This document shows, one piece after another, positions 46,466-56,791 of a stretch of 64,000 nt of DNA. The notes beneath the pieces are model-generated. The model was not told the origin of the DNA. It saw only the letters and a list, made by a program, of their open reading frames with translations, and made no database searches. The stretch spans positions 56,384-120,383 of the forward strand of contig NZ_JAYGIN010000024.1 of NCBI RefSeq assembly GCF_034931005.1. The letters are read 5' to 3'. Position 1 is the stretch's first letter; the number at the start of each line of letters is the position of its first letter. The translations under genes and the position numbers were made by a program. The stretch is from Arcicella sp034931005. Its GTDB lineage: Bacteria; Bacteroidota; Bacteroidia; Cytophagales; Spirosomataceae.

Positions 46466-48049
46466 ATGGAAATCAATATGAATTCTTGGAAAATCATATT
46501 CACATTGTTATTTGGGATATATTATACTCAATTGCATGGCCAGTCAAAGATCAAATGTGATTTACTCGAAATCACATCGAAGGCATTTGTACATAACCCC
46601 ACCTTGAAAAGGAGTGCTTATGCTATACAGGATGCTGAGGCTAATTTGAAAGTACGAAGGAGCGTATTTGACTTTAATTCTTACTCAAACCTTGGTGTTA
46701 GACACAGTAACTATTCTCTTTTTGAAGCCGACCCAAGAAATCAGTTCATCGATAAAGTGTTGAAATCAAATACGACCGACTTTTCGGCGGGTTTTCGGAA
46801 ATTACTTCGTACTGGCCAAACTACAGATATTAGTTTAAACTATAGTTTTAATAACAGTAACCTACCTTTCAATGGTTTTAATGAGAACGTTGCAGCGTAC
46901 TTGGGGAATCATTTAAGTACGGTAAACTTCTCATTAACCCAACCCTTGAAGCGAGGGAAAGGGCGTGATATAGCAACAACAGGAGAAAGAACGTCTTTTT
47001 TGTACATAGAAAATTCGAAGAAGAATAACGAGTTTGTCAATTCCTCTGAGATTTTACAAATTGGGTTCGCTTATTGGAATTACTATACAGTTTTTAAAAA
47101 TTTAGAAATTTACAAACAGAACGAAAGCCGAGTAAGAAATGTATTAGGTATTACAAATGAATTGGTGAAAGCAGATAAGAAACCAGCGGGAGACATTGTA
47201 CAGATAAATGCAGATTTATTAAATCAAGAAAAATTGACAATCTTAGCTGAGCAAAATCTGTATGAAGCAAGGCTCAACTTAGGAAGAGTAATCGGGTTAA
47301 GTAATGAAGAAAGTTTACTGTTGGATGTTCCTTTAAATGAATTTCCAACCATTGCTACATCTGAATATCGAAACAATTTTGATAAATATGATTTTATCAG
47401 AATTGCCAAAGAAAAAAGGGCTGACTTAAAAGCGGTAAGAAAAATATCAGAAGCTTTGGAGTTGCAAAATAAATTGGCAGAAAATAATACAAAACCGCAA
47501 TTAGATTTAACTGGATTTGCGTTTCATAGCAGTGCCAGTACAGGCAATGGAATAGGTGAAACGTTTTCTTCATTTATGAACAATCAGGGGAGAAATATGG
47601 GAGTTGGTGCTAAATTGACCTTCACTTTTCCAGTCAATAATAATTTAGCAAAAGGTAATCTTGCCAAAAGTAACATAGCTGTAAACGACCAAAAAATAGC
47701 TAACGATAATCTTCAAAGAAACATTGAAATAGACATAACCAACGCTTTGTACAACCTCAATAATAGTGTTCTTGTTTTAGAAAAGGCCAAAAAAGCCTTA
47801 GATAATTACAAAGAAGCATTCAACAATGAGCAAGTAAAATTTCAAACCGGGTTAACTACCATTTTAAGTTTGATATTATTTCAAGAACGTCTCACTACTG
47901 CTGAATTGCAGTATTTGCAAGCCTATCAACAATTTGCTAATGCAATTGTGAATCTTAGACACCAAACTGGGACATTAATTTCGCAAGACAACAATGGTTT
48001 CACTGTGGATTCAAAAGCATTTTATCTAATACCCAATACTGATAATTAA
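46466..48049 (+). CDS. TolC-like outer-membrane efflux protein
   Basis: About 527 residues from ATG 46466 (MEINMNSWKIIFTLLFG signal peptide); the longer frame overlaps the previous gene and is unlikely. Two OEP repeats with long coiled helices are visible (SEILQIGFAYWNYYTVFKNL and LQRNIEIDITNALYNLNNSV, FQTGLTTILSLILFQERL). It forms the outer-membrane channel for the HlyD/ABC export complex encoded just downstream, 12 bases before the HlyD-like gene. Export straight through both membranes is therefore expected for the mature peptides. Confidence 0.85.
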   Translation: MEINMNSWKIIFTLLFGIYYTQLHGQSKIKCDLLEITSKAFVHNPTLKRSAYAIQDAEANLKVRRSVFDFNSYSNLGVRHSNYSLFEADPRNQFIDKVLKSNTTDFSAGFRKLLRTGQTTDISLNYSFNNSNLPFNGFNENVAAYLGNHLSTVNFSLTQPLKRGKGRDIATTGERTSFLYIENSKKNNEFVNSSEILQIGFAYWNYYTVFKNLEIYKQNESRVRNVLGITNELVKADKKPAGDIVQINADLLNQEKLTILAEQNLYEARLNLGRVIGLSNEESLLLDVPLNEFPTIATSEYRNNFDKYDFIRIAKEKRADLKAVRKISEALELQNKLAENNTKPQLDLTGFAFHSSASTGNGIGETFSSFMNNQGRNMGVGAKLTFTFPVNNNLAKGNLAKSNIAVNDQKIANDNLQRNIEIDITNALYNLNNSVLVLEKAKKALDNYKEAFNNEQVKFQTGLTTILSLILFQERLTTAELQYLQAYQQFANAIVNLRHQTGTLISQDNNGFTVDSKAFYLIPNTDN

Positions 48050-48061
48050 AAACTAAAAACT

Positions 48062-49327
48062 ATGGCAGCAGGATTCTTTAGAAAGTCAGCTTTAGAAAAA
48101 CTTTCGACTCCAGAGAAATTAGACCAATTAATAAAAGTTACCGGTCCAAAAGCATGGATTGCACTCTTAACCGTTTCATTAGCCCTTAGTACAGGACTTG
48201 CTTGGGCTGTTTTTGGTAAAGTAAAAACAAAGCTTAATGCCATTGGTGTTGTGTTGGGCGGACAAGTACATGAGGTTGTTTCTACATCAAATGGACAACT
48301 GATAAAGTTAAAAGTGGGTATTGGTGATAAAGTTAAAGAGGGCGACATTATTGCTGCCATACAGCAACCAGAGCTTTCTCAGCAAATAGAAGGTGCAAAA
48401 GCTGTATTGACTGACAGAAAGCTGGAAATGGGTAAATTGATGTCTTACGGTAGCCAAGGGTCACAGTTGGAAGGTGAATTAATTAGCCAAAATAGGGTTA
48501 GTATTCAAGGGGAAATTGAAGCAGAAAAAAAGAAGTTATCATTTCTTAACAATCAATTAGAATCAGAAAATAATCTACTTACTAAAGGATTAATCATAAA
48601 ATCGCAAGTTGCCAATACAAAGCAACAAATAGATGCTTCACTGAATACCATTGAAAGACTGAAAGGTCAATTGGTTGAAATATCAAACCGTAAACTAAAT
48701 ATTGGGTTTGATTTACAACAAAAGATTACCTTACAAAACCAACGAATTGCCGAAGCAGAGAGAAATCTTCAGTTTTTGACAGAGAGATATGACAAGCAGT
48801 CGAATATCCGTAGCTCTTACAGCGGTGAAGTTGTAGAGGTTTTGACAGATGTAGGTGTTGTGGTCGGTGCTGGAACTCCGTTGTTTAAATTAAAGAATCA
48901 GGATGAGGCAAAACTGTCTAATAAATTGAAAGGTGTTCTTTATATTCCATCGCAAGATGGGAAAAAGATTAAGAAAGGTATGGAAGCATTTGTGGTTCCT
49001 TCGACTGTACAGCCTCAAGAATACGGTTTTATCAAAGGAAAAGTTACTTATATTTCAGATTTTCCAATTACTCAACAAGGTATGATGACATCAGTCAAAA
49101 ATGATCAATTAGCTAAAGGTTTATTATCATCAGGTCCTCTCTTTGAAGTACACGTCGAATTTGATAAAGATTCTAATTCATATAGCGGATTCAAATGGAC
49201 ATCAGCCAAAGGCCCCGATATTGCTATAAAGGAAGGAACTTCATGCACAGGTAAAATCACAATAAAACAAGAAAACCCTGCTTCAATTGTGGTACCTGCC
49301 TTTAAAAAATTCTTTGACTTGTACTAA
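48062..49327 (+). CDS. HlyD-family (NHLM-type) secretion membrane-fusion protein
   Basis: 421 residues. One N-terminal membrane helix (AWIALLTVSLALSTGLAWAV) is followed by a lipoyl/barrel-sandwich piece (GGQVHEVVSTSNGQLIKLKV), a long coiled coil (about 105-230, with QIEGAKAVLTDRKLEMGKL and TLQNQRIAEAERNLQFLTER), and the second barrel half (SSYSGEVVEVLTDVGVVVG). It bridges the inner-membrane ABC transporters to the TolC-like channel. Context and layout match secretion proteins of NHLP/NHLM bacteriocin systems. Confidence 0.86.
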   Translation: MAAGFFRKSALEKLSTPEKLDQLIKVTGPKAWIALLTVSLALSTGLAWAVFGKVKTKLNAIGVVLGGQVHEVVSTSNGQLIKLKVGIGDKVKEGDIIAAIQQPELSQQIEGAKAVLTDRKLEMGKLMSYGSQGSQLEGELISQNRVSIQGEIEAEKKKLSFLNNQLESENNLLTKGLIIKSQVANTKQQIDASLNTIERLKGQLVEISNRKLNIGFDLQQKITLQNQRIAEAERNLQFLTERYDKQSNIRSSYSGEVVEVLTDVGVVVGAGTPLFKLKNQDEAKLSNKLKGVLYIPSQDGKKIKKGMEAFVVPSTVQPQEYGFIKGKVTYISDFPITQQGMMTSVKNDQLAKGLLSSGPLFEVHVEFDKDSNSYSGFKWTSAKGPDIAIKEGTSCTGKITIKQENPASIVVPAFKKFFDLY

Positions 49328-49345
49328 TAAATAGCCTTTCAAAAA

Positions 49346-51541
49346 ATGGAAAGTAAGACAAAATTTGTTATTGAAAAACAAGCAAGACCAGTCAAAGTTC
49401 CTACGGTATTGCAAATGGAAAGTGTAGAGTGTGGAGCTGCGGCATTGAGTATTATTTTAGGGTATTTTGGAAAATTTGTTCCATTAGAAAAACTTAGAAT
49501 TGCTTGTGGTGTTTCCAGAGATGGTCTTAAAGCTACCAACATTATCAAAGCTGCGAAAGAGTTCGGATTAGAATCAAAAGGCTACGCAAAGTCGCTTGAA
49601 AAATTAATGCAAATTCAGACACCGGCTATCATATTTTGGAATTTTAACCATTTCTTGGTTTTAGAAGGATTTACCAAGAATAAAGTATATTTAAGCGACC
49701 CTGCCCAAGGAAGATACCACGTAACACATAAAGAGTTTGATGAAGCCTATACGGGCGTAGTACTTACATTCAATCCTTCAACAACATTTGAAAAAGGAAA
49801 TGAGAAACGAGGGTTGATGTCATCTCTGGCATCAAGAGTTGCCAACTCAAAAGGAAGTATTTTGTACATACTTTTAGTAAGTTTCTTTTTAGTAATTCCA
49901 GGGTTGATTATACCATCATTTATCCAAATATTCATTGATAAATATTTAATAAATGGTTATTCGAGCTTCGTTATGCCTCTGTTATTGATTATGGGTGCTA
50001 CCTTAATCATTAATGCAGTTTTGGTTTATCTACAGCAATATTATCTACTGAAATTAGAAACAAAACTTTCTCTTGCCACTTCCAGTAAATTTCTATGGCA
50101 CGTTTTTCATCTACCTATTGCATTTTTTACACAACGATACAGTGGTGAAATTGGGAATAGAGTTTCGTTGAATGACAAAGTCGCCCAATTATTGAGCGGA
50201 AACCTCGCCAATTCATTATTAAACGTAATAGTGATTATATTTTATGCTCTACTAATGTTTTCTTATGATGTCTCGTTAACACTTATAGGTATATGTATGG
50301 CCTTGCTTAATGTGGTCGTACTAAAATATGTATCCAGAGCCAGGAAAGACGGAAACCGCCGTTTGAGTAACGAAACTGGTAAATTATTAGGAACAACCAC
50401 TTCTGGAATCAGTATGATTGAAACCCTAAAAGCATCAGGAAGAGAAAATGATTTTTTTGCCAATTGGGTAGGGTATTTAGCCAAAGTGATGAATTCTCAA
50501 CAAGAGTTAGGTTGGCTAACCATAAAACTTAATACGTTGCCACCATTACTTACTTCACTTACCACAACGCTAATTTTGGGAGTAGGAGCTTTAAAAATAA
50601 TGGACGGAGAAATGACACTTGGGGCTTTGGTTGCTTTTACTTATTTGATGGGAAATTTCATTTCTCCTGTTAATCAATTGATTTCGGTGGGAACAATGTT
50701 ACATGAAACCGAAAGCGATATGAGTCGTATTGATGACGTTATGAACTACGAAGTAGATGAACAATTCAGAGAAGAAAACGTAAAGAAGAATGACATTCAG
50801 CGAGAAGCTTTCAGTAATAAACTAATCGGTTACTTTGAAATGAAGGATGTAACCTTTGGGTATAACACAACCATGCCCGCTTTGATTGAAAACTTTAACC
50901 TAAAGTTAAAACCTGGTAGTAGAGTTGCCTTAGTTGGAGGCTCAGGTAGTGGCAAATCAACGGTAGCAAAAGTGGCTTCTGGCTTATATCAGCCATGGAA
51001 AGGCGAGGTTTTGTTTGACGGAAAATCGAGAAGCGAGATACCAAGGCATATCATCACAGAATCGTTGGCTGTAATAGACCAAGAAGTATTGATTTTTAAC
51101 GGTACAATTAAAGAAAATATTTCTTTCTGGGATTCTACCATTTCTGATAAAAATATAATTCAATCTGCCCGTGATGCGGCCATTCATGACATCATAGCAG
51201 TAAGAAAAGATGCCTATGATAGTACCGTGATGGAAGGTGGAAGTAATTTTAGTGGTGGACAACGCCAACGTTTGGAAATTGCCAGAGCTTTAGCCACCAA
51301 TCCATCCATTTTAATTATGGATGAAGCAACAAGTGCCTTGGACCCGACGGCCGAAAAAATAGTGATGGATAATATCAAAAAAAGAGGTTGTACATGCTTG
51401 ATTGTAGCTCACAGACTAAGTACTATTATGGACTGCGATGAAATAATTGTGATGGAGTATGGTAAAATTGTTGAGCGAGGAACGCATCAAGAATTGCTAA
51501 AAAAACAAGGAGTATATGCCCAATTAGTTGAAATAAAATAA
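49346..51541 (+). CDS. NHLP bacteriocin ABC transporter with C39 leader peptidase
   Basis: 731 residues. The C39 peptidase domain (about 15-140) has catalytic C29 (VECGAA), H102 (NFNHFLVLEG) and D118 (LSDPAQG), so it should cut precursors after their GG motif. Six membrane helices (about 165-440) and an ABC ATPase follow, with Walker A GGSGSGKST near residue 530, signature FSGGQRQR and Walker B ILIMDEATSALD. It exports and matures the peptides encoded at 33545-37860. It overlaps neither neighbour and lies 18 bases after the HlyD gene. Confidence 0.92.
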   Translation: MESKTKFVIEKQARPVKVPTVLQMESVECGAAALSIILGYFGKFVPLEKLRIACGVSRDGLKATNIIKAAKEFGLESKGYAKSLEKLMQIQTPAIIFWNFNHFLVLEGFTKNKVYLSDPAQGRYHVTHKEFDEAYTGVVLTFNPSTTFEKGNEKRGLMSSLASRVANSKGSILYILLVSFFLVIPGLIIPSFIQIFIDKYLINGYSSFVMPLLLIMGATLIINAVLVYLQQYYLLKLETKLSLATSSKFLWHVFHLPIAFFTQRYSGEIGNRVSLNDKVAQLLSGNLANSLLNVIVIIFYALLMFSYDVSLTLIGICMALLNVVVLKYVSRARKDGNRRLSNETGKLLGTTTSGISMIETLKASGRENDFFANWVGYLAKVMNSQQELGWLTIKLNTLPPLLTSLTTTLILGVGALKIMDGEMTLGALVAFTYLMGNFISPVNQLISVGTMLHETESDMSRIDDVMNYEVDEQFREENVKKNDIQREAFSNKLIGYFEMKDVTFGYNTTMPALIENFNLKLKPGSRVALVGGSGSGKSTVAKVASGLYQPWKGEVLFDGKSRSEIPRHIITESLAVIDQEVLIFNGTIKENISFWDSTISDKNIIQSARDAAIHDIIAVRKDAYDSTVMEGGSNFSGGQRQRLEIARALATNPSILIMDEATSALDPTAEKIVMDNIKKRGCTCLIVAHRLSTIMDCDEIIVMEYGKIVERGTHQELLKKQGVYAQLVEIK

Positions 51542-51549
51542 ATATTGTT

Positions 51550-54456
51550 ATGTCAACAAATCAAAAAATATATATCAGAGTTGAAAAACCGTTCATTTTG
51601 AATGAAACAGATAGGTTTTGGATGATACTGTCGGGTGAAGTAAATGTTTTTTATACTAAAGTTGACGAAAAAGGAGAATATCTGAATACATTAAAACATC
51701 TATATACTGCTCAAAAAGGAGAGATTATATTTAGTTTATTGACTCCGGAAAATACTGATAATACCAGACTTATTATTTCCTCTAACGAAGCTACGCTTTT
51801 ACCTATCGACAAAAATAATCTCCTTGAAATGGATCATTTCTTTCTGAAGAATATGATTAATAAATGGATTTTAAAAACGTCATCAATTGTAAATACTATT
51901 AATAGTCCAAGAGTTTATAAAGGACTTGATGAATATAAAATTACATCCTTAGAAAAAAATACGGTTGCTTTTCCTTCAAACGGAATCAATTGGATTCATT
52001 TACTCAAAGGCGAAATTGAAATTTTCTGTGAAAGCACACTTATCAATCATGAAAAATACCCTGATTTTGTTGCTCCAGTTTCGAATAAATTATGGATAAA
52101 GTCAATAAGCAGAAATACCGAAATTAGGGTTCTAAGCACAAGAGAGGTTTTAGTTGAAGACGAAATCTATTTTCTGTTAGCATTAATGAAATTGGAAGAG
52201 TACTTTTATGCCCAACTTAATAAAATTATAGAAGCCCATAAAACGGAGGAAAGTAATCATTTTAAAGAAAAATTTATTATTGAAGAACAGGGGCTGAAAA
52301 GCACCATTGATAAAATAAAATCTGTTATATCGGGTAATGATGCTACTCCTTTGCTTGTACAAAATTCAACTAAAGCAAATGTTCTTTTTGCAACTTGTCA
52401 GTTAATAGGCAATAAAATTGGTTTTGATTTAGATGAACCCAAACACATAGATTCCTATCAGAATAGTACTACCAATCAATTATACGCTATCGCAAAAAGC
52501 TCCAAAATAAGGATTCGTAAAATTATTTTAAGAGATACTTGGTGGAAGGAAGAAAATGGGCATTTATTAGCATTCACTAAAAAAGATAAAATACCTGTTG
52601 CTCTATTGCAGAAGACTTCTACAAGCTATATATTAAAAGATTTATCAACAGGTATTGAATCAGATGTAAATTATGAAATTGCAGATACTTTAGAGCCGAT
52701 TGGCTATATGTTCCTTGCTGGTTTTGATAGCAAAATGAGTTCTGTAAAAAAAGTGTTTGCTTTTGCACTCAGAGGAGTAGAAAAGGATGCGAAGATATTG
52801 ATGTTTTCGGCATTAATAGGTAGTTTAATTGGATTATTAGTACCTACGCTGTCTGGAATGATGTACGATGATGTTATCCCAACGGCTGACAAATCACTTC
52901 ATTTGGAGATTTTTTCAATCATGATTATGATAGGCTTCGTAACAGCAGGCTTACATTTAGCAAAAGGAGTTTTACAATTGAGGGTTGAGTCTAAGTCCAG
53001 TATTAATCTACAAGCAGGAGTAATGGACCACATGCTCAGACTACCAGTAACTTTCTACAAAAAATACTCCACAGGTGACCTTACTAATCGAGTTTTGAGT
53101 ATTAATGCCATCCGTCAAATTGTGTCAAGTACCTTAATGACTGCGGTATTGAGTGGTGCGTTTTCTTTCGTCAACTTAATACTTTTATTCTACTACGACT
53201 CATCATTAGCTTGGGTAGGCGTCGGCTTAGGACTGATTGCAGCAGTCTTTATGGTCTCAATCGGATTGTTTAAATTGAAGTTTGATAGACAAGTTTCTAC
53301 TTCTCAGGGCAATATACAAGGTTTTCTTTTCGAATTTTTATCAGGAATTACTAAAATCAGAATAGTAGGAGGTGAAAGAAGAGTATTCACACTTTGGGCG
53401 GACAAATTTTCAAAATTAAAACAATTGGGTTTTAGCTCAGGAGGTTATCAAAACTTTGTGGAGACTTTCAACGCCTCATATCCTCTTTTCACCAATATTT
53501 TATTTTTCTCGTTTCTGTATTACACAGTCTTGCATGCAAGCACTGAAACCAATATGCTATCTGTAGGAGCTTTCATGGCATTTGTTTCGGCATTCAACCA
53601 GTTCTTAAATGATAGTTTACGATTAAGTATGGCGTTAATTACTTCTCTTAATGTCATTACTTTATACGAAAGAGTTAAGCCGATTTTAGAAGAAGAAACG
53701 GAATCCGCTGAACAAAGCATAGATCCTGGTGAATTAGCAGGAGAAATAGAAATGAATTCCGTTTCTTTTAGATATAAAGAAGGTTTGCCTCTTGTATTGA
53801 ACAATGTTACCTTCAAGGTTAAACCCGGCGAGATGGTTGCTTTCGTAGGTGCTTCTGGTTCAGGAAAATCTACTATCATGAGATTATTGTTAGGCTTCGA
53901 ACAAGCCGAAGCAGGTTCTATTTATTATGATGGTGATGCTTATGAATCAATGAATAAAGAGTTGGTAAGAAGACAAATAGGAGTTGTTTTGCAAAATGGA
54001 GCATTGATGTCTGGTAGTATTTATCAAAATATTGTGGGGAATTCAGAATTGACTTTGGATGATGCCTGGGAGGCAGCACGTATGGCAGGAATGGAAGAAG
54101 ATATTAAGCACATGCCTATGGAAATGCACACTGTTATAAGTGAAGGTGCAGGGACTTTCTCGGGTGGACAAAGACAAAGGTTGATGATTGCCAGAGCCAT
54201 TGCTCATAAGCCAAGATTGCTATTTATGGATGAAGCTACCAGTGCGTTGGATAATAAAACTCAAAATATAGTCTCAGAAAGTTTGGATAAACTTCAAGCT
54301 ACTCGTATTATCATCGCCCATAGATTAAGCACTATCAAAAATGCTGACCGTATTTATGTGATGGAAAAAGGAACTATTGTAGAATCAGGAACTTACGATG
54401 ACTTAATGGAAAATGATGCCTTATTTGCTCAACTTGCCAAACGCCAAATTGCATAA
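51550..54456 (+). CDS. NHLP bacteriocin export ABC permease/ATPase, second subunit
   Basis: 968 residues. A ~400-residue N-terminal extension contains a CNB/cupin-like segment (DRFWMILSGEVNVFYTKVDE) and no C39 Cys. Six membrane helices (about 405-690) and an ABC ATPase domain (about 735-960) follow, with GASGSGKST, TFSGGQRQR and LLFMDEATSALD. This type forms a heterodimer with the C39-bearing subunit encoded just upstream. The N-terminal extension with a CNB-like fold offers a second possible link to cyclic-nucleotide signalling, but its ligand-binding ability is not evident. Confidence 0.88.
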   Translation: MSTNQKIYIRVEKPFILNETDRFWMILSGEVNVFYTKVDEKGEYLNTLKHLYTAQKGEIIFSLLTPENTDNTRLIISSNEATLLPIDKNNLLEMDHFFLKNMINKWILKTSSIVNTINSPRVYKGLDEYKITSLEKNTVAFPSNGINWIHLLKGEIEIFCESTLINHEKYPDFVAPVSNKLWIKSISRNTEIRVLSTREVLVEDEIYFLLALMKLEEYFYAQLNKIIEAHKTEESNHFKEKFIIEEQGLKSTIDKIKSVISGNDATPLLVQNSTKANVLFATCQLIGNKIGFDLDEPKHIDSYQNSTTNQLYAIAKSSKIRIRKIILRDTWWKEENGHLLAFTKKDKIPVALLQKTSTSYILKDLSTGIESDVNYEIADTLEPIGYMFLAGFDSKMSSVKKVFAFALRGVEKDAKILMFSALIGSLIGLLVPTLSGMMYDDVIPTADKSLHLEIFSIMIMIGFVTAGLHLAKGVLQLRVESKSSINLQAGVMDHMLRLPVTFYKKYSTGDLTNRVLSINAIRQIVSSTLMTAVLSGAFSFVNLILLFYYDSSLAWVGVGLGLIAAVFMVSIGLFKLKFDRQVSTSQGNIQGFLFEFLSGITKIRIVGGERRVFTLWADKFSKLKQLGFSSGGYQNFVETFNASYPLFTNILFFSFLYYTVLHASTETNMLSVGAFMAFVSAFNQFLNDSLRLSMALITSLNVITLYERVKPILEEETESAEQSIDPGELAGEIEMNSVSFRYKEGLPLVLNNVTFKVKPGEMVAFVGASGSGKSTIMRLLLGFEQAEAGSIYYDGDAYESMNKELVRRQIGVVLQNGALMSGSIYQNIVGNSELTLDDAWEAARMAGMEEDIKHMPMEMHTVISEGAGTFSGGQRQRLMIARAIAHKPRLLFMDEATSALDNKTQNIVSESLDKLQATRIIIAHRLSTIKNADRIYVMEKGTIVESGTYDDLMENDALFAQLAKRQIA

Positions 54457-54459
54457 ACG

Positions 54460-55587
54460 ATGTCAATGTCTTTAATAAATATTATCAGAGAAGATAAAAT
54501 CATTTTGCCTGAAGAACTAAATCTTTATTTTAAAAACAAATTCAAGTCCTCAGTCAAACTACCTACATTTTTTGCTGATGAACCTTATATACATTCATGG
54601 GAAACTTACTGTGAAAAATCTTCCAAACACGGTACTTTTCAAACTTTAAAAAATTGTTATCCTCAATTACATTTTCCCATAGAAGAAGGAATAAATAAAA
54701 CACAGGCTTATATTGATGCAGTGTTGAAGGGTAAAACAGAGTCAATAAATCTTGTAAATAAGCTGAAACTCAATAATCCAGATGGGATAGAAATTTGCAT
54801 TCATAAAAGTATCGCTGGGAAAGTTCCTGTATTGAAGATACCTGACGGTCAAGACTTTATAAAAATTATTCAATGTCTTCTTCACAAGAATAACCCTATT
54901 TCAGTTCCACTTTCAATGGGTGCTATCTTAATTAATGGAATAAATAATTGGGATAGGTTAAATAATTTGAAGAATGATTGGTTAAAAAATAACCCAACAG
55001 GTAATTGGAGTAAGGAGTTTTCCAACAATGTCCTTTCTAATCCAGACTTATTCAAAGATAAAATAATCATTTTGAGTACAAAACCTTACAGTAATGTAAA
55101 CGCAAGCCAACTAGGAATGTCAGATATTGAGTGGGGACAATATTCTTATTCAATTAGGCTCGAGCATGAATGTACCCATCTTTACACCCTAAAAAAATAT
55201 GGTTACGCTTCCAATAATCTTCACGATGAACTAATTGCAGACTATATAGGAATCGTCAAAACTAATGGAAAATATAATATAAATTGGATGCTATCTTTCA
55301 TGGGATTAGAGAATTATCCAAACTACCGTAAGGGGGCAAGACTTGAAAACTATCTAGGAAATTCAGATTTATCTTTTGAGAATTTTTCAACCTTAACCAC
55401 CATTATAAAAAATGCTATAGAAAATATTGCAAATTTCGATAGTAGATTAGGGAAAATCAATTCTGACAAAGACCGGGTGTCTCGAATTAAGACATTGTGT
55501 GAAACAGGTGTTTTAGACATTGCCTCGAAAAGTGGAGTAAACCTACTTGTTGAAAAATACTATAAGATTTCAGAACAGACTGCGTAA
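54460..55587 (+). CDS. HExxH putative metalloprotein of the RiPP operon, unknown family
   Basis: 375 residues, starting 4 bases after the ABC gene stop, so strongly coupled. No signal peptide. The motif LEHECTHLYTLKKYG (about residue 236) contains HECTH, a zinc HExxH signature, and NNLHDELIADYIGI, about 20 residues later, could give the third ligand Glu, as in gluzincin-type peptidases. I recognise no established family. It may be a second leader peptidase, a trimming protease, or a modifying or immunity factor. It is the last gene of the export operon. Confidence 0.65.
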   Translation: MSMSLINIIREDKIILPEELNLYFKNKFKSSVKLPTFFADEPYIHSWETYCEKSSKHGTFQTLKNCYPQLHFPIEEGINKTQAYIDAVLKGKTESINLVNKLKLNNPDGIEICIHKSIAGKVPVLKIPDGQDFIKIIQCLLHKNNPISVPLSMGAILINGINNWDRLNNLKNDWLKNNPTGNWSKEFSNNVLSNPDLFKDKIIILSTKPYSNVNASQLGMSDIEWGQYSYSIRLEHECTHLYTLKKYGYASNNLHDELIADYIGIVKTNGKYNINWMLSFMGLENYPNYRKGARLENYLGNSDLSFENFSTLTTIIKNAIENIANFDSRLGKINSDKDRVSRIKTLCETGVLDIASKSGVNLLVEKYYKISEQTA

Positions 55588-55705
55588 ATTATTTATGTCT
55601 CATAGAAGTCAAGATGGCTTCATATTAAACAATGTTTACATTGTAAGTTAATAAGAAAAAATTAGCGAGGAATTTTAAATAAAATTAGAAGATAGGTAGC
55701 AATGT

Positions 55706-55751
55706 ATTCCCCGAAACCGCTTGCTTACTATGTGTCGGGGAATTTGTTTTT
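55706..55751 (+). terminator. Terminator of the NHLP export operon
   Basis: ATTCCCCGA (55706-55714) pairs with TCGGGGAAT (55735-55743), followed by TTGTTTTT, about 120 bases after the last gene. Nothing else was recognised between 55588 and the IS end at 55792. Confidence 0.7.
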
Positions 55752-55823
55752 GGGGGAGTTGATTTCTTAATTACTAACGTACTAATGGCTTAACCCCCTA
55801 ATTTTAGGACAGATTTTTCAGTT

Positions 55824-56791
55824 TTATAGTTTTAGTTTTTTCATGTCTATGCCTCTATTTAAGAGGAATCTATATGGACTTTTGTACTTGACTCCCGAGT
55901 GAATTCTTTTAAAATTATAGAACTCTCTAAATTGATTCATGGTAAGAATTGCATCTTTTAAATCATCAAATTCGTAACGTTTGCAGACCACACTTTCCAT
56001 GATACTATGATAAGATTCAATATGAGCATTTTGCTCAGGTGTAGCTGGTTTAGCGGAGTGCCGCCCAGTAAACTCTTGGATGATATTTTTATCTTGAAAA
56101 TACTGTTGAACTAAGTCAGCGATAAAGCGGTTCGCCGCCCGTTGCTACCATTGTCATTTCTGACGTAAAAAGTATCAGGTAGTTCATAAGTTTCAAAAAT
56201 TTTGTCGAATAAAATAATGACATCTTCTTGACGTATATTCCACTTGATAATATGCTCCATATTCCAACGAGAGAACACATCAATGACTGTCAATACCTGG
56301 GCATTAGTCTTTTTTCCTTGAACGTAAATATACTTAATGTCAAATTCAAAATAAGTAAATTCCTTGATAGGCTTTGGTACTAATTCTTTCACCCATTGGC
56401 GTTTAGTAAATTCACGAGAGCCTTTTTCAGTGCATAAAAGGCTATTGGCGTGCATCAGACGATAAACTTTCTTAGGATTGATGATATAGTTTTTCTCATC
56501 TCGTAAGAAAAAAGTTACTTTCAAGTACCCATAATCAACGAACGGTTCGGCTAATAAGGTTTTGATATATTCAACAACAAGTTCATTATCATCATATCCA
56601 CCAGTCGTTTTTTTAGTAGTTGTCGAGAAAAATCTCCCTACTTGTTGAGTCCCTAATTTAGGTTTATAGTAAAAAGAACTTCGACTAATTTCACAGATTT
56701 TCAGAACTAAACTCTTGGTAATTCCTAAGTTGATACAACGCTGAGCAACTGCAAGTCGAATCGTTTTAGCTAAGGACTTTTTTTTAGCAAC
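55824..56791 (-). pseudogene. IS3-family orfB transposase, interrupted
   Basis: The DDE integrase-type half of an IS3 transposase. It has no start codon of its own; the frame is entered from orfA by a probable -1 frameshift at the A8 run near 56788. N-terminal KKSLAKTIRLAVAQRCINLG and the catalytic parts FEFDIKYIY, VRNDNGS and TPEQNAHIESYHS are present. Near 56137 about 14 extra bases (AACGGGCGGCGAAC on the minus strand) sit after NDNGS, changing the frame so that translation stops at 56111. Removing them restores SRFIADLVQQYFQDKN. The copy is therefore probably inactive. Confidence 0.75.
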
